Origin: Nymphaea colorata
Lineage: Eukaryota > Streptophyta > Magnoliopsida > Nymphaeales > Nymphaeaceae
Length of the DNA: 64,000 nt
Reading direction: 5' to 3'
NCBI RefSeq assembly: GCF_008831285.2
Contig: NC_045148.1
Span: 6,639,001-6,703,000, forward strand
Made by a program: the position numbers and the translations under genes. Below, one piece after another: positions 42,879-54,007 of the stretch. Each line of letters opens with the position of its first letter. Positions within the stretch are counted from its first letter, which is position 1. A model generated the notes under the pieces. It did not search any database. It worked only from the letters and a program-made list of their open reading frames with translations, and was not told the DNA's origin.

Positions 42879-45800
42879 TAAATGTATGGAAAACAATTCA
42901 ATTATAAAATTAGTATTACTTGGTCAACTAGGCCAAGTCTGCTAAAAATAAGTTGACTCACCAAGTCAAAAATGTTAACAGGAACAAATTTGATCATAGC
43001 CAAGTGAACCTTGTAACTTAGATATACAAGAGTTCAGGAACCTAGTTTTAACTTTTTTGGTCTTAACCTGTTGCACCAGATCACGACTTTAGTGGTGGAT
43101 TGCATCCAAGGATGTGAAGAAATGGATGTCAGGACACAATTTTCATTACCTTTTACGGTTCAACGATATTTACCAGATGAATGTGAAGGAGAATGAAACT
43201 TGCTGAAAGTTCCAATTTTTTAAAAGAACTAGACTTCTGTTCATGATAGTACCTGCTTGTTTGCGAGTATCAGCAGCGGGGCACCTTGTAAATCTTCATG
43301 TCTAAGTACTTTCTCTAATCAAGAAAGCTACAGATATCAGCTGGATAAAGTGCCATGATCCTAGTCAATTAACAAAAAAGAAAAGAAAAAATTGTCCAAA
43401 TTTAAGCAGAACTGACCTAAAGCAGACTTTGAATCTTCAAATCGCTGTTGGCAAGCAGCATCTATCACATATATTATGGCATGTGCCTCCTCAAAATATT
43501 TTTCCCAAATTGTACGAAGTCCACTCTACAAGTAAATTGCAAATAAATAACTGATCACACATTACACACAAACAAGCATATCAATGATATGTACATGCAA
43601 CTCTGTATGTAGGTTCGCAAAAAATTGGAATCAGATTGAAGAATAGATTCAAAAGCCAAGAAAATGAGAACACGCAGATGAGGCAAAACAAGCCATTGCA
43701 AATTATAAGATCCAATTAGTAGGTTGAACCAAAAAGAGCAGGTTGAACCAAAAAGGAGCCAGTGAAATCCTACAAGGTCAACTGTACCGTCAAAGATGGG
43801 GAGAACTAAGATCATAAAATTGGCAGGTCAGAGAATGATTAGCTGTAATAACTCAATACAAACATAACTTAGACATAACTGTATGTAGGTTCGCAAAAAA
43901 TTGGAATCAGATTGAAGAATAGATTCAAAAGCCAAGAAAATGAGAACACGCAGATGAGGCAAAACAAGCCATTGCAAATTATAAGATCCAATTAGTAGGT
44001 TGAACCAAAAAGAGCAGGTTGAACCAAAAAGGAGCCAGTGAAATCCTACAAGGTCAACTGTACCGTCAAAGATGGGGAGAACTAAGATCATAAAATTGGC
44101 AGGTCAGAGAATGATTAGCTGTAATAACTCAATACAAACATAACTTAGACATAACTGGTTCCTGTTGATTATGCCACAGTTCTTCTGCGTAATATTTGAT
44201 ATTCAGCAGGGCCTCGCTGAACCTACACTCTATTTGGTTAGAAAAAAGATATACATCATTTCTTAGTTCTTCATTGGGTGAGAAAAAGCAAATTATGATG
44301 TATTAGGTCATAGAATGCCTACTGATAAGCAAACAGAACCAATCTCAAGCAAGCTCAAGTCTAGTTGCAAAGTCTAACAAGTCAACAAACTTGCTGTTTT
44401 ACTTGTTCAAACTTGCCTTGATCTCCTAAATATCCGTCGAGATCAAGTATAGTCTTCCTTTCCTTTTGCAATCAGTGTGAGGGCAAAGCTGTAGGGATCC
44501 CAGCAGGAGCTAAACAAACTCAATCAGCAAATTGAGTGAAAGCAAATGCTAAAACAATGTCAAAGATCTACCTCTAGGGAAAATCTCAAGAAAAATAAAA
44601 ACATCATGAAGACCATTAGCACATATCAAGATATTAAGTAAAAGAAAATTGCAAATCTAAAGAATGCTTCAAGCTACTAGAGACGAAGATAGTTTTAAAA
44701 TAGGAAATATTTTGGAAATCCCTTGCACCGTGGGGGTTATATCAGATTTTATACGTACAAAGTTACACAATATATATACATACATAGACACATACATATA
44801 TATATAAGGTTCTTGAAACACAGACTCCGAAACGTCCAAAATGAAACTATTGACATGCACTTCAGAGTGTTTTTTGGCAAATCGAACCATAAGCATGCTA
44901 AGTCACATGGCTACAAGTACGGAGATACGGGTATGGACATGATAACTTTAGAAAATATGGGTACGGGGGTATGGCAGGATATATATATATATACACAAAA
45001 TAACACAAAAAAATCAAAATAAAAGCAACATTCAAATAAGCAAGTGACTTTAAATAAAACCATACATGTTAATGAACAATAACTAAAAATAAAATGAAAA
45101 CTGAGTTGAGAAAAAGTAGATCACATAAAATTAAGCCGTTTGGATTGGTTTCGATCTAAAAAGTACCCAAGTGTATCCAAGTACCTACTTTGGGAACTGC
45201 AACACGGGTACGTAGACCTTATTGAAGTACCCATTGTGACTTAGTAAGCATGTGATCTACATATGAAAACCTAAGAATCAAAGAAAGTACACAAATTTTT
45301 AATGTATAAACTGGATTCTGTAAGTACATAAAATTTAGTAGTCCAAATTTGTTGGGCTTATAAAATCTGATTTACACATAAAGAACCACATACTATATGT
45401 TGATTAGTATGTTCTGGAAGAGATAGAATCCATCTGCATGGAAAAATTTGTAGAAAGCAGCACCAAAGTAAAGGTCAAAACTCCAGAAATGACACAGATG
45501 TAATGCATATCTGCACACAGCACTATAAATATATATGCACATACATCATGTTTTGCATATTTATCAGAAAAAGTATCTGCTGTCTAACAGGCACTTCCAC
45601 AGATGTTCGTGGTAGTTTTCCTGTTCAAAACCAAACGGTATCCTCTTAACACATATTTTAAAAATCAAGATTTTTCACACCAAGCTCTGCTCAAGCTTAG
45701 CCAAGCAGAGTTTGAGCTTCCTTACACTCAGTGCAAATGAGTTCAAGCTAGTGGATTCGAGCTTGACTTCAGATCAAGCCAAGCTCCAGCTGGCTTGTTT

Positions 45801-46701
45801 TTGAGCAGCCTCGGCTCAGCTCAGACTCAGCTTGTGTCTACTCCTAATAAGACAGGAAAGCTTTAATTGAAAAATTGGAACAAAAAAGAAGAATAGAAAG
45901 GAAAATAGTTCAAGTTGCAGGTCATACTGTATACCTGACCTCCAAGATCCCAAAACACAAGTTTTGTGTTCTCCACTTCCATACGACCAATATTCAGTCC
46001 CACAGTTGGAACAATGCGGTCTGGTGGAAGGCCTTCCAAGTTTGAATATGTTGCCTTCAACTTTTCAAGCAGAGTCTGCGATTTTCATAGAGGAAATGCA
46101 TTAACCTTATTGTTGCATGGAATCATATTAATGCCAATAAATGATATGAAGCAAACCACATCATACAAACACAATTCAGGTAAGAACAGGATGATCCGCA
46201 GTATAAAAGCAACATTTTGCAAAACTGTTACATAAAGTAATTGTCACATGCACCGAGTTGCAAAAATCAATGTAGACAAATTTATTTAGGCTTTGTTACC
46301 AAAAGTCAAATAAAATTTAAATTTCAGTGCGCGTGGTATTTTCATTTGAAAAAATATCAACTAGTTATCGAGTCCAGTGTGCCAGAAACAATATAAAGAA
46401 CAACCTTTAGTTTGTGTCCCCAATGGTGATATTCATGCAGTGTAGTGACTATAAGTATCAATCAAGCAAAACCATCTGAAAAGAAAGGTCATGATCTATA
46501 AATTTTGACAAAAGCCAAGATAAAGCAAACTGCTCATCAGAGAGCTACTAGTCTAATTAATTAGCCAAATATCATTTATAAAGCATGTGAGAAGCAAAAG
46601 TGGATTACCGTCTTCCCAGCTTTGTCAATCCCAAGAATGAGGACATGAAACTCAGTCTTGCTGAAGAGAAACTTCCATAGTCCATATAACAATGAAAACA
46701 T
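41650..46701 (-). CDS. ARFRP1: ARF-related small GTPase ARFRP1 (ARLB1 type), six coding exons
   Basis: Coding exons on the minus strand: 46701-46609, 46075-45935, 43525-43417, 43314-43253, 42181-42078, 41758-41650. All introns are GT-AG; the product is 205 aa. It begins MFSLLYGLWKFLFSKTEFHV, with the P-loop GIDKAGKTT (24-32), switch I Thr55 in VPTVG, WDLGGQ (73-78), NKQD (133-136) and SAYD (166-169), so all nucleotide-binding motifs are intact. Gly2, needed for ARF myristoylation, is Phe, as in the ARFRP1 branch. In animals and yeast (Arl3p) this GTPase sits at the trans-Golgi and recruits ARL1 and golgins; the plant role is inferred from that. Intron 2 carries a perfect 276-bp tandem duplication. 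The leader intron carries an inverted pseudo-copy of exons 1-2. Confidence 0.95.
41938..42017. repeat. Composite (C)n(CA)n(TA)n(GA)n microsatellite in ARFRP1 intron 5
   Basis: C-run, then CA, TA and GA units in succession. Read in the sense of the gene this is (TC)n(TA)n(TG)n. Confidence 0.9.
42836..42877. repeat. (TA)n microsatellite in ARFRP1 intron 4
   Basis: About 20 TA units. Confidence 0.9.
43605..44156. repeat. Perfect 276-bp tandem duplication in ARFRP1 intron 2
   Basis: GTATGTAGGTTCGCAAAAAA starts at about 43605 and again at 43881. I read no difference between the two 276-bp copies. Each ends CTTAGACATAACT. Inside each copy is a smaller doubled AGGTTGAACCAAAAAG word. Confidence 0.95.
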
Positions 46702-47453
46702 CTCTTTAGATACTTCACTATCTTCTGTTTTGAGATACCCCCACCTTGAGCTTTCAATAATTCAGAAGAAAACATGAGAAAGATCCACAAGCATCAGTTA
46801 AGCTCTACAGTCTACTCCTCCCATCAACATCAGCACAACAAGGCCATGAAAGCTAAACATATAAAAGCAAAACACAGTAAAGGAAAGAAGCCCAACACAC
46901 AAAAGAAACTCAGACACAGATACAAAAATGAAGCATCAGTTCTTACATCAAGACACCTAGGATCACAAACATCCAGGTAAATGAGTTCCCTTCGAGCTTT
47001 GTGGATTATGACAAGGGAATCCTTCTATCATCATTTTCAGTTTTGCAAGAAACAATGAAGGTTAAGGGAGATCGTTTCCAGGTTGGGAAAATTTTGGACT
47101 CAAACTACTCATGGCATGTGCTCCACATAAAATTAATGACAGAAGAAAGCTTGCCTACGCAATTATTTGAAAAAGCAGGCCATGAATGTATCCTTCTGCT
47201 CTTTTCCATTTTTGAGTAAACACATGCAATCTGGGCTAATAAATATAACTAAAAAAAAAAGAAAAGAAAAAGTAAACCGATCTCTCTCTCTCTCTTCCAT
47301 CAACCAATAATGCAAAATTTCCAACTTTCATCAGGAAAAGGATTCCCTATTTTCTCCAAAAATTGTTACCGCTTGATTCAATAGGTGAATGCTTCCCAAT
47401 AATTGTCATCAAGCAAAAACGGGGCACAAAAATAATAAGAATCAAAAGTATGA

Positions 47454-47878
47454 AGGGGGTGTTTGGTGAGGCAAGAATTGTGGAATTCTAGAATTAAAAT
47501 TTTCATTTTTGATGAAATGGAAATTACGTTATCAAACAAAGAATTTTGGTTCTGGAATTATAGACTCATTCTTGAATCAGAATTCCAAAATTGTGATTCT
47601 ACCCTAGGGGTGGAATTATAATTCCATAATGTCAGAACTTTTTCATCTCCCTTTAGGGTACATGTTATGATAGTTTTAAATTTTTAGTTCATCAATTCTA
47701 AAACTTTAATTGCTGTTTTAACAAACACATAATTTTCAATTCTGAATCAAAATTTCAGACCATCAAACACAAAGGGAAACTAGAACTGGAAGTTTCATTC
47801 CAATTCCAGTTTGAGGTGGAATTTTATTTCTATAATTTTAATTCCAGAATCAAATTTCAAGGCCCGTCAAATGCCCCT
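47454..47878. mobile_element. MITE-like element with inverted ends (AGGGGGTGTTTG type) in the ARFRP1 leader intron
   Basis: The left end AAGGGGGTGTTTGG pairs with the right end, read on the opposite strand, AAGGGGCATTTGAC. The interior is rich in GGAATT and AATTCC words like the elements at 3580 and 25150. The target duplication is unclear (TGA against TAA). Confidence 0.55.
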
Positions 47879-48834
47879 TAATGGACATAAACTCAAGTGA
47901 GAAAGTAAATTCATTTGTAACGAGAATAACAAACATTTGCTCTTAAGTATGAAGGGAGGAATTATGAATTTCTCAATTGCAAATAGAAAAAGAGGGATCA
48001 ACCAAGCAGAAAAAAAAAAACCATTTCTTCCTTTATCTACTCCATCAAAGAAAATGGCAAATGCTCATAAACTAAATTTGGAAAAGAAACAAAAATTTTG
48101 CCTACTTTAGTGGGAATTCTAGGGGAATCTTTGCTCTACTCTTTCGAAAATTAGAGAAAGCCACTTCCCCAATTTTTCTTTTTGCACTCAAGGGTTTCTA
48201 TTCTAGTGCCAACAAGTTGGAAAATGTGATTGTCAACCCGAATCCAACTTATGTCCCTACGGTTCACCTATCAAATTTAACCAAACTTTGGGTTATTCAA
48301 TTCGAATTGACTGATGCACTCCAATTTTAACAACACCAAAGATTGTTAATCGCATGAAGCATGTCCTCAACCGGATTGCCTATTGGGTGGCAATGCACTT
48401 CGCTCCCAGGCAGATGTATTAAGGACCATATCACCATAACAAATGAGATTGTAAGTTGAGACCATAACAGTCAATGCAGCACTATCTACCTCAAGCTTAA
48501 GCTTAGCAAGACATATGAGAGGCACAACTAGGATTTCCTAAAAAAAATGGACGACTCCACCTTGGTTTCTATAGGACTTGGGTTCAAAGATAATGTGTCG
48601 TATGCATTGCTCCTGTCTTAGCTTGAATGGCATCATTGGAGACCATTTTGCTTGTTCTTGGGGGTTACACAGTGTTACCACTTATCCTCGTTCCTCTTGA
48701 ACACAACAATGGAAATTACTAACATGCACATTCAAGCAATAGTTCACCACAATCAAATTAACTTCCCAAAAGCTGGGTGCAGGATCAATATTCCTGTAGG
48801 CACTCAAGAACGTGCTGATATGATCAGCTTTTTT

Positions 48835-49244
48835 GGCCTCGTATTGATGTTGACGAGTGATTGATGCTTGTGAATCTTTCTCATGTTAGCTTCTGAACTA
48901 TCGAGGCACTCAGAGAGATATTTTCATTGTTTTTATGGACTAAGAAGGTATCTCTTCAAAAAGAGTGAGGGTCATGTGCTTCTTCTTGGTATTGGCAAAG
49001 GTAGGAAGAGTCAAGACAGCAGTGCACCACTGCACCTTTACTTCTTACATGGTTTATAGATGATATTTGGCTAATTAATTAGACTAATACTTCCCAGCAA
49101 TTTACCTTATTTTGGCCTGTGATAGAATTTTTATATCATGACCATTCTTTTGAGATGGTTTCTGAAGAGTCAAGACAGCATCGGGCAGTGTGTTTGATCA
49201 TGTCTGCCCGATGCATTTCTCAAGCTGGCCGAAGGATTTAAGCT

Positions 49245-49289
<45 letters not shown>

Positions 49290-50020
49290 AAATCTGAAAA
49301 AACTTCATGCATTTTCATTAAAAAGAAAAAGGGTTTAGTGTGTTTGCATTTTGGATCAAGTGCAACCCAGACTCGATCCAAAACATCCCATAATGTGTCT
49401 CGTACTCGTGTTGCTACGTCGCATGCCAAAATAAGTATAGGGACCAATCTGCTATGCCCATGTTACTTAGATGTTCAATGTTCTTACCTATAATTGTATA
49501 TGTACAATGTTGTTAGCTCATATCATTTGCTTGCTCTAAATGTTGTCCATGCAATAATAGCAGAAAATTTTCGTCTATGAAATCTGCAGACTCTGCTCAA
49601 GAACATGAGGCAACAGTTCAAACTTGAAAGGCATCCCACCACACTGCATTGTTCCAGCTGTTGCATTGAATATTTGGTTGTATGAAATGGAGAACACAGA
49701 ACTTGTGTTTTGGGATCTTGAAGTCAGGTATACAGCAACTTGCAGCTTGAGCCATTTTCCTTTCTATTCTTCTTTTTGCTCCAATTCTCAATTATAGTTA
49801 GTTTCCCTGTCTGAATGTTAGGAGGGGTCACAAGTTGAGTCGGAGCTAAGCTGAGACTGCATGATGAGCCAGCTCGAGCTTGGCTTGGACTGAAGTCAAG
49901 CTTGAGTCCGCCAGATTGAGTGCAGTTCCTTGAGTTGAAGGAAACACAAACTCGTTTTAGCGAAGCTCAAACAGAGGTTGGTGTAAAAAAAAATTATTTT
50001 TACAATATGCATTGACTAAG
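48835..50020 (+). pseudogene. Inverted, degenerate partial copy of ARFRP1 (exon 1, intron 1, exon 2, part of intron 2)
   Basis: Read on the plus strand this stretch aligns with the minus strand of about 46830-45640, including non-coding sequence. Anchors: GATGCTTGTG and TTTCTCATGTT upstream of the start; an exon 1 copy at 48918-49010; the intron word GATATTTGGCTAATTAATTA near 49060; an exon 2 copy at 49590-49727 with both splice borders kept; then the GAGCT-rich repeat of intron 2 near 49840-49990. The start codon is ATA, the P-loop is changed, the exon 1 donor is lost, and single-base deletions in exon 2 shift the frame. A (TA)n run at 49242-49287 is unique to this copy. It lies in the leader intron of the intact gene. 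Confidence 0.85.
49242..49287. repeat. (TA)n microsatellite inside the ARFRP1 pseudo-copy
   Basis: About 20 TA units, absent from intron 1 of the intact gene. Confidence 0.9.
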
Positions 50021-51011
50021 GCTTCAGCTTGATCTTGTGTAATAAAAAAAAGGCACACGTGGATGGTTTGGCTGATTCAGAAGCCATATTAAGCAAGGTG
50101 TTTTATCCATCAGTTTTCCTATGAGAAGATCAACTTTTGATTACTGTTTGATGCATTCAATTCATAAGTTCAGTAGGATCATTTATTGGAGAATAACTTC
50201 TCTTCTGCCCAAAATTCCCTTTATATTCACTTATCGTATTAAAATGAATGGACGTGGTTACCGAAACAAATGATGCACTTAAGACCAATCTATGCGCAGT
50301 TAAGTTATTTAAGGATAAATCATATATAGTATAAGCCTTATTCTAAGTGATGCAAGGACATATATTTAGGGTAACACTTATTCTCACATATCACATATTG
50401 TTCCCCTATTTGACTGGTCCTGCAGATCTTAACAGAATGAAACTGCCATAAAGGAAAAGGAATATAAAAGGCCACAGCTCATGAATATAGAGAAGCCAAC
50501 ATATCAAGCTGTCATGCTTGTAAATTTAGCTTAAATAAGAGGAATGCCAAACCATTATTATCTGGCAATGGTATGTTGACTTCCCAAAGAATTTGTATCA
50601 AGTCAAATCTTGTTCAGCCGACTGTAATATTTTAGATTCTAAGAGTTCCACCAAATCTAGATCAACACCACGCATGCCAGATCCCACAGCAGGAAAGGAA
50701 AAACAGCCAATGGATAACTATTGTCATCCTCGTCTTCAAAAGACTCAGGAGTAGAAATCAAACCACCAACCAACGCTTGATCAAAGGGCACCTTGACAGT
50801 AAGTTGAATTTAAAAACAGCATAAACCAAATTGAGTCATCAGATCCCCTAAACCACTAAAATGAGAAACGGAAAATTTTGATTTCCAATAAATACAAGGA
50901 AATGGAAAGAGAAAAACCATTCAGAAGCTCTTATCCCAGTCATTAAAACCCGCAGAAGAAAAGCAATTTCTACAAGCAGAGAGAGAGGAGAGGAAGCGGA
51001 GAGAGAGATAC

Positions 51012-51110
51012 CTGTGAGGGCGACGCCACGGCGCGGTCTGGGTCGATGAAGATGGAAGGAGGACCAGCTATGGCGACGGGAGGGGGAGGCTACGGCGAGG
51101 AAAGGAGAAG
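51012..51110 (-). other. ARFRP1: Putative 5'-UTR exon of ARFRP1
   Basis: On the minus strand a GC-rich leader ends GTCGCCCTCACAG|GTATCTC at 51012/51011, a good donor. A likely acceptor, TCAAAACAG, lies just before the start-codon exon at about 46725. The GC/CT-rich sequence up to about 51350 would be the promoter and further leader. The 5' end is not determined. Confidence 0.5.
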
Positions 51111-51349
51111 CCGCTAAGGAGAGGCAAGGAGGCCAGGAGGATCGAGCGGGAGGGAGGGGAGGGGCGGAGGATCTGACGGGGAGGAGCGAAGGAAAGGAGA
51201 GGGGCGGAGGATCGAGGAAGAGGCGGACAATAGGGGAAGGGAAAGATCGAAGGAACGGAGAAGATGGAGGGAGAGGGGCAGAGGACGAGGGGAAGATGGA
51301 GAGGGAGAGGGAGCGAAGTGGAGGGAAAGCGAGAGAGAGAGAGACAGAA

Positions 51350-53160
51350 TCCCTCGGATGTGGGCCATCAACCTTATGTCAAGAAGGGGAAAAGCGCATG
51401 TTCGGCCCGACCACGTAAGCTCTGGCAAGGCGGAGAGCAAGAGAGAGAAAAGAAGCCGAGGTTACTCTCGACTTTGGTATTGAGGATGATTATGGTTGCA
51501 AACCACAACTGCACCTTTTCCCCTTTATGCTCTCCCAACTTCCTCTTATTCACCAAAATGATAGGAAAACATCATTTCACCATCATCAAGAATATTGACC
51601 TTATTAGAGATTAGAAATGGCTCTGATAGACCGTTTGATTTAGAGATCATATGGGCTATTGTTTTCAAGGAGATAAAATGGAGGATATTAAGTTGCAAAT
51701 GTAAAAGCCAAACTTTTTTTTAAAGAGTCCAAAATACTCCTTCAAAAAATGTGAGAGATAAGGTAGGGGAACTAACGAGTTTTCTTAAACGTGTAACGCC
51801 TATATCTTTTCGAGGATATTTCAAACTCTTGAAAAAACAACTTAACTTTTGTATTTATAATTTAATTTTCACTATTTGAATTCCTTAAGAATCAATGATA
51901 TATAGATGATTTTCATCAAGTCTAGTATATGAGGGTTTGGTAGTTGTCTATTTCCCCACATGCATACATATATATGAGATGATTTAATGCTGCAGGATGT
52001 TGGATGTTGTCCAATAGTTAAAATTAAAAAAATTATCTTAAAAAAAGTCACTACATTGGCATTAGTGATGGTTTGTTATACAGCCCTAGATTTTAGTGAC
52101 TTTAACGATGATTTATGAACTTTTTTTACAACGAATTTTTGAATTTTAATCATCCAACAATTACCAGTAGTACTGACCATATATATAAGGTGGTTGATTT
52201 CATAAGATTGCCATAAATGTGTTTGACATATGTAAATGAACTCGAAATGTGCTTCAGATCTCCTTCTTTAGCGGCAGCACTATGAAGAGCTTCAACCTAG
52301 TAATGTCTTACCCATACATGGGGTCATTGTTCTGCATTAACTCTAGTAATCTCCATCAAACGAGACATCATAAGTGTGACGTTGAGCATGTGTCAAAGGA
52401 AGACAAAGGTGTTTGAGCTCAATGGTTTTTGACCCTCTAAAGAAAAGCTGTGAACCTGCAACTTAAGTTAAGCAACCAAATTACAAACAAAGTAAACATC
52501 ATCTTCCTTGAGTTTGCTTTGGCTGTGAAACATTGAATGAGCAAGATAGACTAACAATGTCACACCACAAAGTTGGAGTATTAAAGGTCGACACTCCAAG
52601 TTTCTTTAACAACTATTTTCACCAAATTATCCGACTCATAGCATTTGAAAATCCAACAAATTTTTGTGAAGGATCAAGCTTGTGCTTCATAAGAAGGCTC
52701 CAAGGGTGACGTAATTCAAGAGAGGGAATTCTTCAATGGAAACTTCATGGAATTTGCCAAACCCTCAAATTTTATAGATGCCATAACTTAAGATTTTGGA
52801 AACAAACCCAAATAGATATTCTAATGGATTCGTTAGGTTGAAGCATGTTATTGGGAAACGTAGACAGTGATTTAAAATTTTTGGTTTACACTTCAAAGAG
52901 ATTAACTTGAAATGAAGTTATTCAAGAATAATAGGAGCAAACAATTGATCCAATGAAATAAAGGATAGCGGAAAAGCCATGGCGTGAAAAAAGAGAATAC
53001 GTATCGTTCCTGTGAAGGCATTTTACTTTGAATTCAGGATGAGACTCAAAATCCAAGATCTCATTAGTCCTATAAAATGATGAGGAATCAATGAGAGATC
53101 TTGCAGGTCAATCAAAACAAATAAAATTCACACGATTTCTGTATGTCTACGACAATGAAA
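51350..53160. other. Intergenic DNA between ARFRP1 and the dehydratase gene
   Basis: AT-rich. The minus strand around 52235-52300 encodes a short ankyrin-like stretch in broken sequence; see findings. No intact gene. Confidence 0.5.
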
Positions 53161-53166
53161 ACCTAA

Positions 53167-53380
53167 GGTTGCGTTTGACTACCACTGACCCTTAGGTCCA
53201 TGGTTTTGAGCTCTGACCCCATCGAATCTCAAATTCATGCTTTTTACAATGTAGCGTGGATTGAAATCCACGCTGGGAGGTTGATACTGAAATCCACAAT
53301 TTGTTAAAAATTGTGGATTTCAACTACCTTTGATTTCAGATGCCCTCATATTTGAGATTCATGGGAAATCAAACACAACC
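53167..53380. mobile_element. PIF/Harbinger-like MITE
   Basis: The terminal inverted repeats are GGTTGCGTTTGA on the left and, on the opposite strand, GGTTGTGTTTGA on the right. They are flanked by TAA at 53164-53166 and 53381-53383. The element is 214 bp with no coding frame. TWA target duplications and short G-rich ends are typical of Tourist-type elements. Confidence 0.7.
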
Positions 53381-54007
53381 TAACAGAAAAAAGGCATCGT
53401 CATAATCCATCGATCATCAGACTGATACCCACCTCATGCAACATGTGCTGCCTATAATATAATGCAGGCCTCAAGACTGGTTTATGGATCATAAAAGGGC
53501 ATTGGGCAACAGGAACAATAACAGTGTTAGTGGATTTGACCCAAAGATTGAGACAAATTTATGAAATGTTCCATGAATCTGTTCTAATCTTTTGGACAAA
53601 TTTATGAAATGTTGTATTACTGTTCCTCCTGCAAAACACCTCCTAATGAACACCAGTGTGAAAGTGGAAATGGTACAACATAGGACAAGGATGAATACTT
53701 GTAATTGCAGCTTTCCACAAGCTAGAAATAACTTGCAGTCTGTAAGGAACATCAACACCGTTTGCCTCAACAGATCAGTAGCAGACAAGCCATTACAACT
53801 AACCAGTTAAACGTGAGAATGGTGTTGGCTTCTGTAACGGGAACAGACAAATACATCAATGGCATAGCATTATAACTTCAACGTGCTTCTGAAGAGAACA
53901 GGCACATCCAGCCGCTCTGAGCACCAAGAACCAACATACAAGGAAACTTGCGCCCTGAGAACTTGATGAAACATCGAAATGATAAATTTGTGTCCCAGAA
54001 GTAGAAT

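Noticed and set aside
43555-44091. Two near-identical minus-strand frames of 86-87 codons
   Set aside because: They are the same intronic sequence repeated by the 276-bp duplication, with no similarity to known proteins.
45863-46060. Minus-strand frame starting at MKATYSNLEG as a separate small gene
   Set aside because: It is exon 2 of ARFRP1 read into the intron. The upstream P-loop exon joins it in frame.
51114-51440. Ser/Pro/Leu-rich minus-strand frame upstream of ARFRP1
   Set aside because: Low-complexity CT-rich promoter or leader DNA. No domain.
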